From the NCBI RefSeq assembly GCF_020509005.1, contig NC_063020.1, positions 2,046,001 through 2,110,000 on the forward strand: a DNA stretch of 64,000 bases. The letters are read 5' to 3'. Position 1 is the first letter of the stretch, and each line of letters begins with the position of its first letter. The DNA is from Fulvia fulva. Lineage: Eukaryota; Ascomycota; Dothideomycetes; Mycosphaerellales; Mycosphaerellaceae. A program made the translations under genes and the position numbers. A model generated the notes under the pieces. That model made no database searches, had not been told where the DNA came from, and was given only the letters and a program-made list of their open reading frames with translations. Below are positions 46,004 to 56,590 of this stretch, piece by piece.

Positions 46004-46804
46004 AATCACTCCCCTTCCACATTGAATAACGACTTTTAACCAAGGTTGCTGAAACAGTGGCAGTTCGCGGATAGAGTCGGAAGCCCACTTCTGGATTGAC
46101 CTGCGCCGAGCGTATCAACATGTGTTCGCCAAGACGGGCCCAGATACTTCCCTGTAGCAGCAAGCGACTGATCATGCGTTTACACGTAGACGAGTCACCA
46201 ATCAAGGTGTCTTGGCGATATGCGAGACAGGCGAGCGGTCCTGTTGTCCACGACTTGAAGATCAGGCAGTATACTCACGATTTGAGTACGAATCATGAAG
46301 AGCGTATGGCGAGCATTAAAGAGCGCATGCCAGGGCGGACGAGACACGAGAGGCGCTGAGCATACAACGGTGACTGATGTCGAGTATCGCTTCGGGGCGA
46401 TCATGGCAGTGAATATGGTCCACAGGTTGAATACATCTTCATTACAGCGACACTGAAACAGGACTCAGCTCTACCGATGCTGTATCACAGTATGTACACT
46501 GCTCCTGATTGCGATACAAGCGCACCCTCCTCCTCTCAGCCATCAGTGGCGAGGCCATGGGCAATCCAGATCGTCTGTTCTGTTGCGGTCAGCGCTGCAG
46601 GCCTGTCCCGTCTTATTCCCAGTCGCTAATGCCAGGGGATCATCACATTCCCTCGTCTCCAGTCCCACTTCTCTCCCCCCTCGCCGTGGCACGTCCCGCG
46701 ATCGGACTCTTGTACATCGCCCTCAGTCCACGACGGACATGCCCAAAGCCCACAAGCCTCGTTCCCATCTTCAAAAACTCAAACATACATCTACAAGCGC
46801 CCCC
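46004..46804. other. Intergenic region between two 3' ends
   Basis: This is the convergent space between sec24 and the patatin-like gene. No motif-bearing frame was found. Long frames on the plus strand from 46500 onward are shadows of the patatin gene or composition effects. Confidence 0.55.
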
Positions 46805-48520
46805 TCACCCAACATGTCCATTCCTCCCATCAGCATCGACCTCAGCGTTAACCTTCCTGCCGTGCAAGTTCTTTCCCACAAAAACATCCCAACGCTCCCC
46901 ACCCAACTCCTCCCTTGCCCGCCTCTGCAACACCAGCTTCTGCGCCGCTTGCTTCAGCATCGTCATAGGGGGCGCATAGGAATCGATCTCCGGGTCGAAA
47001 GGACGATTGAGGTACTCCTCCGTCGCCTCCTCCATCTTCGTCAGACTCGCTCCGCCAGCAACCGTCCGTTCCTCCCCTGTGTTGGGATCTGTCCAGATTC
47101 CGCGCTGCCATTCGTCCAGTGGCATATCTTCAAACCCCTTCGAGACGTTGAGCCGTTTATACCAGGTGTGTTCGCCGTGCGCGTACTCTCGCATGTTCTT
47201 ATGCTGCTTTTCGCCTTCGGTGTATTTGATCAGGAGGTTCTGGATAACGGCGCGCTTCTCGAGGAACTTGTTGACGAAGGGGATACTCCAGGGTGCACTA
47301 CTACGGAAACCATCGTTCTTGGTATTTGGGCGGCCGGTCCCGACGCTGAGCATTAGAGCGGGATCTGCAGCTTTTCCTTCGTAGAGGGAGTGGAATTCGG
47401 ACAGCGCGGCGCCGGAGGGATTGTTCTCGCGGATGCCGCCGTCTTTAAAAGATTTTTGTTGGTCGGCGACGATGGCTTCGACCATTTCGAAGTAGAAGGG
47501 TGCGGCGGTTGTTGCGCGCGTTACGGTCCAGATGGGGATCGGGTCGGCGCCTTCGTTGTAGCGGGTTATCCAGTTGGGGGCGTCTTCGGAGTAGTAGTGT
47601 GCGTAGGAGCGGAGGAGGTATGCTTCAGAGATGTTCTCGTCGTGCGTCGCACTCAGGCAACATTGCTGGCACACCCTAGGCTTGTCGACGTCGAAGGGTT
47701 CTTGGATGGGGTTGGAGCTGTCCCAGGGGTGGAGGTCGTTGCCATCGCAGTTGGGGTGTTCATGACATCGACTGCTGACGATGTCGCGGACTGCTTTTTC
47801 GAAGGGTTCGTGGTAGTATTTTGTCATCAGGGGAATCTTGCTTCGTCGCTTTCCGAATAGATCGTCGCCGACTTTTCGATAGAGTTCTAAGCCTTCTGTT
47901 ACTGTCATTCGTAGACGTCCGAGGATTGTGGCTATTAGGCCGCCAGTCGATGTGCCGTACATGAAGTCGAAGTAGTGGCAAGGCAATAGCTCTGCCTCTG
48001 ATGCCGCTTTTCTGGTGGACAGGTCTGCTGTCAAGGCATCTTGCAGAAGCGTTTCTCTGGCTGCTGCTGGTGCTGTCGCTATCTGGCCAAGCTCTGTCTC
48101 TATGCCGTGCTGTTCATGTCCCTGGTCAGGATCGTTGCCAAGTGTCCGATGGTGTCCTGATCTTCCACGAAGGGCGCCAGCTTCTGCCTGTTCTTCATCT
48201 TGCTCAAAGGAGCTGTGCAGTTCTGTCGGACTATCCGTTCGCACAGTCACTGTTTCCCTGTCGTAGTACTGTTCCCAGATCCATACTTCGTGCATCAACG
48301 CTTTCAAAATCATCAAGCTGCTGTAACCACGGATCCCTCCACCGTCCAGTGTCAAGATGCAGGGATGCCATGGGTCGTCGACTCCACGCGCCCAAACCCT
48401 TCCAGCCTTCTCTGAGTCGCTCGTCTCTTCTCTTCTCGGCGCACTAGGAGCACGACTTGAACTTCGAGTGTGCGGCTGTGAGGGCGCAGGGGCAGACAGT
48501 GTCGCGGTACTCTCCTCCAT
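46805..48520 (-). CDS. Patatin-like phospholipase
   Basis: Patatin-domain enzymes are Ser-Asp dyad lipid acyl hydrolases. This single-exon gene gives 571 residues from the first ATG in frame (48520). The open frame extends upstream only through a GTG. The domain starts with CILTLDGGGIRGYSSL (oxyanion hole, about residues 60-65). An acidic, low-complexity insert of about 80 residues follows. Then come FMYGTSTGGLIATILGRL (nucleophile Ser191) and FKDGGIRENNPSGAALSE (catalytic Asp360 in DGG). The insert contains a Cys/His-rich patch (CHEHPNCDGN and CQQCC, about 252-288), possibly metal-binding (inference). No signal peptide is obvious, so it is probably intracellular. Confidence 0.9.
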   Translation of the reverse strand: MEESTATLSAPAPSQPHTRSSSRAPSAPRREETSDSEKAGRVWARGVDDPWHPCILTLDGGGIRGYSSLMILKALMHEVWIWEQYYDRETVTVRTDSPTELHSSFEQDEEQAEAGALRGRSGHHRTLGNDPDQGHEQHGIETELGQIATAPAAARETLLQDALTADLSTRKAASEAELLPCHYFDFMYGTSTGGLIATILGRLRMTVTEGLELYRKVGDDLFGKRRSKIPLMTKYYHEPFEKAVRDIVSSRCHEHPNCDGNDLHPWDSSNPIQEPFDVDKPRVCQQCCLSATHDENISEAYLLRSYAHYYSEDAPNWITRYNEGADPIPIWTVTRATTAAPFYFEMVEAIVADQQKSFKDGGIRENNPSGAALSEFHSLYEGKAADPALMLSVGTGRPNTKNDGFRSSAPWSIPFVNKFLEKRAVIQNLLIKYTEGEKQHKNMREYAHGEHTWYKRLNVSKGFEDMPLDEWQRGIWTDPNTGEERTVAGGASLTKMEEATEEYLNRPFDPEIDSYAPPMTMLKQAAQKLVLQRRAREELGGERWDVFVGKNLHGRKVNAEVDADGRNGHVG

Positions 48521-49858
48521 CTTGTTATTAGCCGTGGACTGGAAAACACTCCACGGCTTTACTGGTATGGCATCCACTTTCCGGTGCCACGTTGGGCAAG
48601 GCTCCTCTTTCTATCACTCCCAGGTATCGTGTGATTCCAAATGTGTGCTCGTTGTTAGCTCTTTAATCTATGTCCACCAGGCGTCACTGATCAGATGAGG
48701 GCGAGGTGTGGCCTAAATGGCGCAGTGAGTGTCCTACGTTGAAACGACCGGATACGGAGGTAAGAAAGAGTGAGGTAGGGTCACATGGAATAGGTGTCTC
48801 GGAATGTACTTGAGCTCGGCGCTTCTGGTATGTGTGGTGATCTTTCTGCAGGTACTGTGGTCCAAGAGATGGCCGAAATGGCTGAAAAAGACGATACGCT
48901 GAACGCTATGCGGTATGCGAAATCTGTCTCGTCTAGGTGGGAGGACAAGCAAAGCAAACAAACCTCATCATGGGCGGAGAAGGCAGCTCCATGGGAAGTC
49001 ATCTCAGCCCCGTGATGGCCTCGTCTTGATGATCTGGCCCAATTCTGCATAGCGCTACCCAGACATGGTTAGTGAAGGTGGCTGATGTCGAGATGCATTC
49101 AGGAACGTGATCCTTATCGAAAGCTCCTGCAGAGACCTGAGGCAGGCGAGGTGCCTGCATGTTCGTTTGTGCGACCTCGGAATGGGTGGGAAGGGCAATC
49201 CGACCAGCGCGTGACACTGCCCTGAATCTGTGCTTCTCAGGCGCAGCCATCATGTCGGGTACCGCCATTGCATCGCGGGATGTCTCAGTCCCAGGACGGC
49301 AGCCAGATGACCCAAGTAGTGTCCTGCATAGAACCGAATAGAATGAAGCAGTGTTCTCGAAACCATTCCTGTCGAAAAATGTTGTGGATGTTGAATGCAG
49401 AGACATATCTCGATTCGTGTGGTTCGAGGTGGAAGCTGCGCCACACTCACTTCCGACGCACGGTCCAGCGTGAATTGTGCACGGTCCAGTGTGATCGCGC
49501 CAAGAACCATGACGAACCTCAGGTCGCTGCAACACAGCCAGTCACCTGCTGCCTCCCAACACACTTCGCGACACACGAATCCAATCGAGAATCGTGCTCG
49601 CTTCCACTGCCGCTTAGAACCCGTTCCTTGCTTGCCTGAGTCTTCAGCTGACATCGCAGCGCGGACCTACATAGCAAGTAGGCTCTCTTCCAGCGCTTTG
49701 TTTGATCTACTAGCAAACCCACCCAACACGCCTTGTCTTAGGCGGTCGCATTCCACACGACCAGACTCGCCCTTTCAAAGAACTTATTACCCTCTACCAA
49801 TATCGCAGTGACTCACCGAAATCCGTACCTGGAGGCCGCCTGTGTGGTCACGAGCACC
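48521..49858. other. Intergenic region, no supported gene
   Basis: This is the divergent space between the patatin-like and hypothetical genes. A 73-codon plus-strand frame at 48794-49015 begins with GTG and has a residue pattern that could be coding, but I found no exon to start it. Pyrimidine-rich DNA lies just before 49859. Confidence 0.5.
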
Positions 49859-50464
49859 ATGTCCGCAACGAAAACAGAACCGGGCGCAAACAAAGTCGAC
49901 ACGGGCTTGACAGATTCTACGCACGGCTCGGCGAGTAGTAGTGCGAGCGCAGAAAGATACAGGCTCGATGAGTTTGATGAGACTCCCATCCTACTCTACA
50001 AGTATAGAGGAGGCCTGCAGACGTCGTCGCAGAAGGACTTGTGTTCTTGGCTTGACAAAGGTGGGTGGACAACTCGTGGTCCTCAGGCTGCACGCCACAT
50101 CCAGAAACTGACAGTTGTCTCCGCAGATGAGAAGCTTCGCGTGACAAAGAAGCAAATACCACGGATGTCTTCATACGTTGAGATCAAGCGCCACGATCTA
50201 TACCTACCAGACGAGCAAGAGATGTATAAGACCCTACCGAACTACGACTCCTCCCTCGCTTCGATCAAGCTACCTTCTACGGCATACTGGAGTAGACTCT
50301 TTCTGGGCAACTATGACAATCTCTACATCGTTTCACCAGAAACGACTCCCACTTCGAGTGTGGCCGATGAGGATAGCCAGCGTACAAGTCCTACGAGTAC
50401 CTGGGGTCAAGGAAGCGAGGAGCTTGCAAGGATGGGAGCGACGGAAGAACATCGCAATATCTAG
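49859..50464 (+). CDS. Hypothetical protein
   Basis: The single-exon frame encodes 201 residues from the ATG at 49859; the frame is open slightly further upstream only via GTG. The first 30 residues are Ser/Thr/Gly-rich and probably disordered. The middle (LLYKYRGGLQTSSQKDLCSWLDKGGW...ARHIQKLTVV) and the segment SYVEIKRHDLYLPDEQEMYKTLPNYD have balanced, structured composition. No transmembrane segment or known motif is seen. It is probably a lineage-restricted ascomycete protein (inference). Function is unknown. Confidence 0.5.
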   Translation: MSATKTEPGANKVDTGLTDSTHGSASSSASAERYRLDEFDETPILLYKYRGGLQTSSQKDLCSWLDKGGWTTRGPQAARHIQKLTVVSADEKLRVTKKQIPRMSSYVEIKRHDLYLPDEQEMYKTLPNYDSSLASIKLPSTAYWSRLFLGNYDNLYIVSPETTPTSSVADEDSQRTSPTSTWGQGSEELARMGATEEHRNI

Positions 50465-50959
50465 CGAAGCAGCTGGGCGCAAGGCCGTCTGTTTCCGTGT
50501 ATGCGATTTAGCGTTGGTCGTTATGGCGTCTCAAAGACAATGATGTCGCCAGAGCAGAAGATACCCATCCACAGGACGAAATGGTTTGACAGTGATGGAG
50601 GAACGATGTTACGATTACGTTTCAATGACAGCTTTTCAAGGGCCCTTTCTGTCATTGTGTTGCTATTGAGTGCGAACGCGACGCTCGCCATACATTCGCG
50701 TTCCGTATGCTAACTGCTAGGTCGTTGGCTCTTTCAGTCCGCTGCCCCGCCGGCGTAGCCTCCACGATTAAGACTCTCGTTCATAGTACGTTAGATACTG
50801 ACAGTCCTAACGCCATGTCAACGCCATGTCAAACCGATTCCTCTTCTGCACGTCACGTGCTCGTCCATACACTCTACTCGCCCTTTGGATCTGGCATTAC
50901 ATGTCAGTATGACTGGACAGTGGCAAAGTCGTGTTCAGACCTACTGTTGCCCCTCCAGC
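50465..50959. other. Intergenic region between two 3' ends
   Basis: No motif-bearing frame was found. This is the convergent space between the hypothetical gene and the broken paralogue. Confidence 0.5.
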
Positions 50960-51532
50960 TCATGTCCAAGTCCACCTTCTCATAGCTTGCTGCTCAGTCG
51001 ACTCTTTCAACACGGCCAGCGCTGGCTCGATATGTTCCCAGGGTAGATGGTTTAGCGCCTCAACGAGTCTGAACGCAGAAGTTGCGGCGGCAGCACAGCA
51101 AGCGTGAGCCTTGCAGTCTGCACGGACATTCAAGGCGACAGTGTGGCCATCTGCGTATGCAGCCAACCATCCCACAAGATTCTCCCAGGAGCTTGAGGAG
51201 TGGCGAGTTCGTAATCAAATATTCATACCCTGGTTTCTGTTTCTGAAGCTTGCACCGGCTTGTTGACAGAAGGCAGCTAGCAAACGATGGTCGAAGTCGT
51301 CTGCACCCACATAGAACGTACTCTCGATGTAGTAGATTGAGGTTGCCTCTGATCTAATCTGACAGCATGTCTTAAGCATGGCGGGTTGAGAGAAAGTATG
51401 TGCTTCGATGCCGACGTGGTCGCTCACGAGAACGTCCCTGTAAATGCGGTTCCGGAGCTCGGCAGGGAGTTCTAGGAGGCGACAGGTGGTGGAAGCCTTG
51501 CCCGCGGTGGTGCTTGAGGTGTTGCTCGACAT
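50960..51532 (-). pseudogene. Fungal LLELPAELRNRIY-family protein, paralogue of the next gene, with a TGA stop
   Basis: The minus-strand frame starts MSSNTSSTTAGKAS and reads CRLLELPAELRNRIYRDVL, CCQIRSEATSIYYIESTFYV and DFDHRLLAAF. A TGA at 51215-51217 interrupts it after QGMNI. The same frame resumes with SSSSWENLVGWLAAYADG and ends ALAVLKESTEQQAMRRWTWT. Across the stop it aligns with the intact neighbour (190 against 192 residues), so no intron is needed and a CGA-to-TGA change is the simplest cause (inference). A candidate 37-bp intron at the stop would put the downstream exon out of frame. This family, common in Dothideomycetes, resembles F-box/2EXR-type domains; its function is unknown. 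Confidence 0.72.
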
Positions 51533-52045
51533 CGCGCTTGTGGCGAGGGTGCTCCAGGTCAGATCTGGCGGACGTTAGCAGCGGGGTTTGCTGGGAGCGC
51601 AGAATGCCCGCAACCTACTGTGACTGCTCAATGTTGTGTGGAGTCTCAGCTATGTTGTGTTGTTGTTGCAGCGTTTGTCGGAGATTGACATTGGAAGTGG
51701 GGTTGGTGAGAAGTCTGAAGCTTGGACCACAAATCGAGGGCGTTGTCAAGCATGTAAAAGCTGCGGGGGCCTGGGAAGTTGGGTCTGCGCACTGTCGCAC
51801 AAATGAGAGATTCAAGATACAGGTCACCTCTTGAGCTCTATGTCACTTTTCTCAGGTACAGAGCAGCTTCATGACCTGCGTCGTCGTTCCCCTGCCTGGT
51901 CTGTACCAGTAGCCGTTGACAGAGCGCATTCTTGTGAAAGCCGGCTGCGCGTTCGTACGACCAGGTCCGAATTTCTTTGCTACCACAGCACATTTGCCAG
52001 TCCGTCAAGCCTCCTTGCTCTTGTTCACTCGTATCCCAGATCGTC
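51533..52045. other. Spacer between the tandem paralogues
   Basis: It contains no supported gene; it must hold the upstream region of the left paralogue. Plus-strand frames here are antisense or compositional. Confidence 0.55.
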
Positions 52046-52624
52046 TCAAGTCCACTTCCATCTCCCGTCCGCCTGCTCTTCCGCCATATCCTTCATGATC
52101 TCCATCGTCGACTTTAATTCCTCCCAGGAACAACTTCCTTCCACAACTTTGAGCTTAGCAACCTTGAAGATGTGATGGGCAGCACCGCAGGAATTGGTTG
52201 CGCATTGTGGTCCACAGTCGATTGCTGGTAGGGGCTTGCCGTCAAAGTACGTCTTGATGTATGCGACGAGATTCGACCACGATGTTGCGTCCCGATTATC
52301 TACATGTATTCGAGCTCCAATGTATACTCCGTGCTTGAGCACATATTGAATTTGCGTGTAGAAAGCGGCAAGCAGGCGATGATCAAAGTCTGGAGCATCG
52401 ACGTAGAAGGTGTTCTCGCTGTAGTAGATGGAGCTTGCTTCGGCGCGAATCTGGTTGCAGGTGCGTATCAAAGGTGGTTGTGCAAATGTCTGAGGGTAGA
52501 TATCGATGCCGCTTTGTCTGTCCTCGAGAAGAGAATAGCGGTAGATGCGGTTGCGGAGCTCGGCAGGGAGTTCAAGCAGGTGACATTTCGAATTTTGAGA
52601 CGTAGCTGTGCCGATGGTGGCCAT
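52046..52624 (-). CDS. Fungal LLELPAELRNRIY-family protein, intact paralogue
   Basis: The single-exon protein has 192 residues. CHLLELPAELRNRIYRYSLL opens an F-box/2EXR-like N-terminal motif typical of large ascomycete families. IRTCNQIRAEASSIYYSENTFYV, DFDHRLLAAFYTQ, SWSNLVAYIKTYFDG and the ending EEQADGRWKWT match the neighbouring copy at 50960-51532. The two lie in the same orientation, 0.5 kb apart, so a tandem duplication is likely. This copy has no lesion. Its role is unknown; protein-protein interaction is a guess from the motif. Confidence 0.75.
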   Translation of the reverse strand: MATIGTATSQNSKCHLLELPAELRNRIYRYSLLEDRQSGIDIYPQTFAQPPLIRTCNQIRAEASSIYYSENTFYVDAPDFDHRLLAAFYTQIQYVLKHGVYIGARIHVDNRDATSWSNLVAYIKTYFDGKPLPAIDCGPQCATNSCGAAHHIFKVAKLKVVEGSCSWEELKSTMEIMKDMAEEQADGRWKWT

Positions 52625-52992
52625 CTCGAGGCGGTAGAGTGTGATTGCGCTTGCGGTAGTGGTGATGGCTGGAGACTTGGTTGCTAGATGTGTTGCCGCG
52701 AGTGCTGAAGATTTTTAGGAAGCTAAAGGAATGTCTCACTTCATCCCGAGCAATGAAACCAAAAGAGCTTTGACCATGACACATGTGGGACCGTGCAAAT
52801 GAATGTTCGCAAGCGTTTGCTATCATCGTCGATTCACTGTGACGCACATCTGGCACGATTTCGTTCAGCCGCCGATTCACCATTTGGGCGATATCCCCGT
52901 TCCACGCAACAGATTCCTGGCTGACTAGAGCATAGGTGCTGCTTACAGGGCTTCTGTTGCGGCATGGAATTGTCCCGTCATTATTCCAGTTG
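52625..52992. other. Spacer upstream of the intact paralogue
   Basis: No supported gene. It probably contains the promoter of the 52624 gene and the 3' end of the PI-PLC-like gene. Confidence 0.55.
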
Positions 52993-54075
52993 TTAATTGG
53001 CATTCAACCCAAACTCGACGTCAAACACATCACCTTCGTTGAAGAAGTCGACCAGCAGGAAGTTTGGCCTTCTCTCGTACAGTGATCGACATCGCACCGC
53101 ATGCTCGCCGAGTTCGCCCTCATGGAAGCCGGCCGCATTCGTGGTATTGGCTTGTGTAGCATTTGGATACCTGAAGCCAAGGAACTTTGCATAGAGGAAG
53201 TGATTGACGAGACTCAGACGGTCCGGGTAACCACCGACTATCCACCAAGGACGAGCAACAGTACAGCTGAACTGACTCGGACGCTCGATACCAAAGTTGG
53301 TCTCGAAGATGTAATCGAACTCCCGCAGCAGAAAAGGAGCTTCATACTCGTCGGCACCTCGGTCCATGAAGGAGACGAGGCGTTGATTCGAAGATACCAT
53401 GTCGGCTATGGTAGGCCAGTCTTCTATCCTCATGTTTCCCCAACGTTTCGTTCTGGGAGGCATGTAAGACATCAGATCAAGGCCAGTGTCATAATATGCC
53501 TTGACCCAATGCTCGAGAGGCGGTCCAGTATTCACGAAGAGTAGAGTCACGACTTCGTGAGGAAACTGGTCCAGAAAGTCCTTCACATCCCGTAGGAGCT
53601 CATGCAGACTACCACCATCCATCAATGCGCAGTTGAAGTGGCACATCCTGATCTCATCACTGCCAGTGGGGTCACGGTGTCCTTGGGCTTGGATAAGGCG
53701 GACTCCGGATCTCAGCTGTGTGGAGACGTTGAAGTACTGGTTTCCAGAGAGCGTCCAGCCATTCTCGGCTGTCCTGACTGCAACGGCATCATGGGCTCCT
53801 ATGAAGGTCTGCTCAGAATATCGATGGTTGTACAATGCTGGCACAGGAATCCGCTGGCCCGGCTGTTTTGGTACTGGATCGTCGTTCCCATCGAGCTGGT
53901 AGCGAGGCGGTATGCTCGATGGTGAGAGAGGTACCTGGTCAAAGGCTAAAGATAAGGTGGACAGCAGCAACGCCAGGACAACGAACATTGTACATTGTCG
54001 TGGTGCGGAAGTTGTGAGATGTGCAGTGCACAAAGTCAGGCACAAAGCGAGAGGCTCAAAAGGGCTTAGTGCCAT
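52993..54075 (-). CDS. Secreted PI-PLC X-domain-like phosphodiesterase
   Basis: This belongs to the fungal PLC-like TIM-barrel phosphodiesterases. The frame gives 360 residues from the ATG at 54075. A second in-frame Met at 53988 opens a clean signal peptide (MFVVLALLLSTLSLA), so 331 residues is the likelier product. TFIGAHDAVAV holds the first catalytic His, and IRMCHFNCALMDGGSLHELL the second His region. VRLIQAQGH, HEVVTLLFVNTG and FLLREFDYIFETNFG continue the barrel. No intron or lesion is seen. It may be cell-wall associated or secreted; the substrate is unknown. It is divergent from the sugar porter, about 260-350 bp away. Confidence 0.8.
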   Translation of the reverse strand: MALSPFEPLALCLTLCTAHLTTSAPRQCTMFVVLALLLSTLSLAFDQVPLSPSSIPPRYQLDGNDDPVPKQPGQRIPVPALYNHRYSEQTFIGAHDAVAVRTAENGWTLSGNQYFNVSTQLRSGVRLIQAQGHRDPTGSDEIRMCHFNCALMDGGSLHELLRDVKDFLDQFPHEVVTLLFVNTGPPLEHWVKAYYDTGLDLMSYMPPRTKRWGNMRIEDWPTIADMVSSNQRLVSFMDRGADEYEAPFLLREFDYIFETNFGIERPSQFSCTVARPWWIVGGYPDRLSLVNHFLYAKFLGFRYPNATQANTTNAAGFHEGELGEHAVRCRSLYERRPNFLLVDFFNEGDVFDVEFGLNAN

Positions 54076-54337
54076 TCGGCATCTGACGGCTCGCTTGACT
54101 TTGTCCCGACCTCCTCTTCTTCCTCTGCCGCCTCACACAACACGACATGTGCATCAACAATCAACATGGAGAAGATCATCCCGTTCCACAGGTGTCATGC
54201 GAGATGCACGACGGCAAGCCATAGGAAGGAATGCCGATCGCGGCCATGACTATGCAGGGAAGAAAGACCGCACGTCTCCGGCAGTCTACAGTTTTTCAGC
54301 ATTTCTCACCAAGGTCACTGCCTCGAACGATGGCATC

Positions 54338-55872
54338 ATGGCTCGCAGTGATGGCTGGTATACCTTCGGAGCGGCCATCTTCGCGGCCATCGGTACATTC
54401 ATCTTCGGCTTCGACACTGGCATTGCAACCACGACCATCGCTCACCAGAGCTGGACCGAGTACATGGGACACCCCTCCAATGACTTGACTGGAGCTGTTG
54501 TCGCTGTATACATCGCTGGCGAAGCAGTCGGTGCCTTCTTACAGACCTTCACTGGCGATCTGCTTGGTCGCCTCAGGTTCATGCAGCTCATGTGCATCAT
54601 TGTCACCATTGGCGTGGTGATCCAGACGGCAGCCGTGAATATGGGCATGTTCCTGGCTGGACGTGTGCTCGCTGGAATCGCTGTTGGCGGCATGGTCGGT
54701 ACGGTGCCTATCTACCTTAGCGAGATATCCGCTCCTCATTAACGTGGCTTAATTGGAGGCATCTCTGGCTGTGGTATCTCCTTTGGTACAATGGCTAGCA
54801 ACTGGGTTGGTTTCGGATGTGGCTATGCATCATACGGACAGGTCCAGTGGCGGCTACCGCTGGCTATTCAGATCCCGTGGGGTGTCGTACTCTTCATCGG
54901 ACTCTTGACTTTCATGCCCAACTCCCCTCGATGGCTCATACGGAATGCAAGAATTGACGAGGCTAGGATCGAGTTTGTCAAGATCCGACGAGACCTACAT
55001 TCTCACGAATTCCAAGAAGAGTTCGCTCTCATGCGAGCTCAAATCGAGTACGAAATGGAGAGGGAGGTGAAGACGTACAAAGACATCTTCAGACTCTTCC
55101 GGCATCGAGCTTTGGTCTCCATCGCGGTACAGACCATGACATCTCTCACCGGTGTCAATGTCATTCAGTACTACCAGACGATCCTATACAAGTCGTTAGG
55201 GATTGAGTCGCACACGATTCTTGCACTGGCTGGCGTTTACGGGACTATCGCGTTTCTATCGAACGCGTTGACTACTCGCTTCCTGACCGATCAATGGGGC
55301 CGCCGAAAGATGATTCTAGCTGGTCTGAGTGGGATCGTCTTGATCGAGATCTACGCCGCAGCAATGCAGCGGGAGTTCCAGAACACCAACAACAAGGTCG
55401 GCAAGGGATTCGCAGTACTCGGCGTCTATCTGTTCGTGGTCACCTACTACGGCATGCTTAACAGCACCACATGGCTTTATGGCGCTGAAGTGCTTCCTAT
55501 GGCGCTGCGCAGCAAGGTAATGGGTCTAGCTGCTGCCTCACACTTCATCGTCAACGTCGGCATCACCGAGGCAGGACCCAGTGCTTTCGCGACAATTCAC
55601 GAGAACTACTATTACGTCTTTGTTGGCTGCACTCTGTTCTTCCTAGTGATCGCATACTTCTACTTCCCGTGAGTAATTGCCCCAAAGCTGAGTAGATATC
55701 ACTCTTCACTGACCATCATAACAGCGAGACAAAGCACAAAACTCTCGAGGAGATCGCAGCGGCTTTCGGCGATCGCGTAGTGACATTGATTGACCATGAA
55801 ATCATTGCTGAGCAGGCAGTGTTCGAGGGCAAAACGACCACGGCACGAATCGAGACTGCAGAGGACCGTTAA
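54338..55872 (+). pseudogene. MFS sugar porter with one in-frame TAA
   Basis: Sugar porters import hexoses or related sugars across the plasma membrane. Exons are 54338-55668 and 55725-55872 (56-bp GT-AG intron), 493 codons. The start MARSDGWYTFGAAIFAAIGT begins helix 1 with GFDTGI. GRLRFMQ, FLAGRVLAGIAVGG and VPIYLSEISAP lead to TAA at 54740-54742, where the family has Gln before RG (CAA to TAA is a single C-to-T change). The frame then continues perfectly through FMPNSPRWLI, DQWGRRKMIL, TWLYGAEVLPMALRSK and, across the intron, PETKHKTLEEIAAAFGDR, the family signature. It cannot make a full protein unless the stop is read through or mis-assembled. Confidence 0.85.
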
Positions 55873-56057
55873 GGTCACGATATTCCAACATTACTTGCAT
55901 GCACTTCCTATGCTACAGGGTATCGTGTTTCGTTATCATTCAGCACAGCATTAAGCTGTCTCGAGCTAATCTGTCCCAGCGACAACATTTCTCACTAACT
56001 CCTGCTATCTTCCAAGCTGTTTCTCGCAGATGACTGGATCATCGTCGTTCGATGCGT

Positions 56058-56590
56058 CTACCTGACGTGCGCAGGAGGCGGTTCACTCGGTGGAGCGTAC
56101 TGTCCGTACGACTGACCTGGGGGTGCTCCGGCTGGTTTTTGGTATTGAGTGTTGTTTCCATACTGATTACCACCGTAGTAGTCGGCGTTCTGTCCGTACT
56201 GAGCGTTATTCTGCTGGCCATACTGCAGTGGTGGACTTTGGTAATGCTGCTGCATCGGAGCGCCATTGTGCTTCATGTTCGCTGGAACAGCCCAGCCGGT
56301 GCCCATAAATGGCTTGCGACCGACCTTGCGACGGCGACGAGCAGTCATGCAGCTAAAGACACAACGTTAGCCGGACCCAAGACACTGGAATGCGAGCGCT
56401 GAACTTACGCGAAGGCGAAGAAGATCAAGACTGCTAATCCCACGATGACACCAAGCAAGACCCATCTGCCCCATCCTCCCCATCGGTTGTACGAACATCG
56501 ACGGCCATAGATGGTATTATAGCAGCGCGTTTGACGCGATTCCAGCGCTCGCGTCGCGAGGTGTGCGACAGTCTCCAGAGCAGGTGCCAT
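56058..56590 (-). CDS. Rcr-like (chitin-synthesis regulation) single-pass membrane protein
   Basis: Yeast Rcr1/Rcr2 are endomembrane proteins that modulate chitin deposition and plasma-membrane trafficking. CDS is complement(join(56058..56352, 56409..56590)), 158 residues, with a 56-bp GT-AG intron. The N-terminus has CYNTIYGRRCSYNRW before one hydrophobic span (WVLLGVIVGLAVLIFFAFA). It is followed across the splice by the stop-transfer CMTARRRRKVGRKP and GTGWAVP, the diagnostic order for the family. The C-terminus is Gln/Tyr/Pro-rich with PPLQYGQQ and APPSEPPP, candidate WW-domain or ubiquitin-ligase ligands (inference). Without splicing the first exon would stop within four bases of the donor. 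Confidence 0.85.

Noticed and set aside
46583..47356. 257-codon plus-strand frame
   Set aside because: It is antisense to the patatin-like gene and shows no family motif.
48794..49015. 73-codon plus-strand frame with acidic, protein-like composition
   Set aside because: It starts with GTG directly after a stop, with no ATG and no convincing upstream exon; a 34-bp candidate intron is too short.
51180..51250. A 37-bp GT-AG intron that would remove the TGA in the left LLELPAELRNRIY paralogue
   Set aside because: Using it puts the conserved downstream segment out of frame, while the unspliced frame aligns with the intact paralogue.
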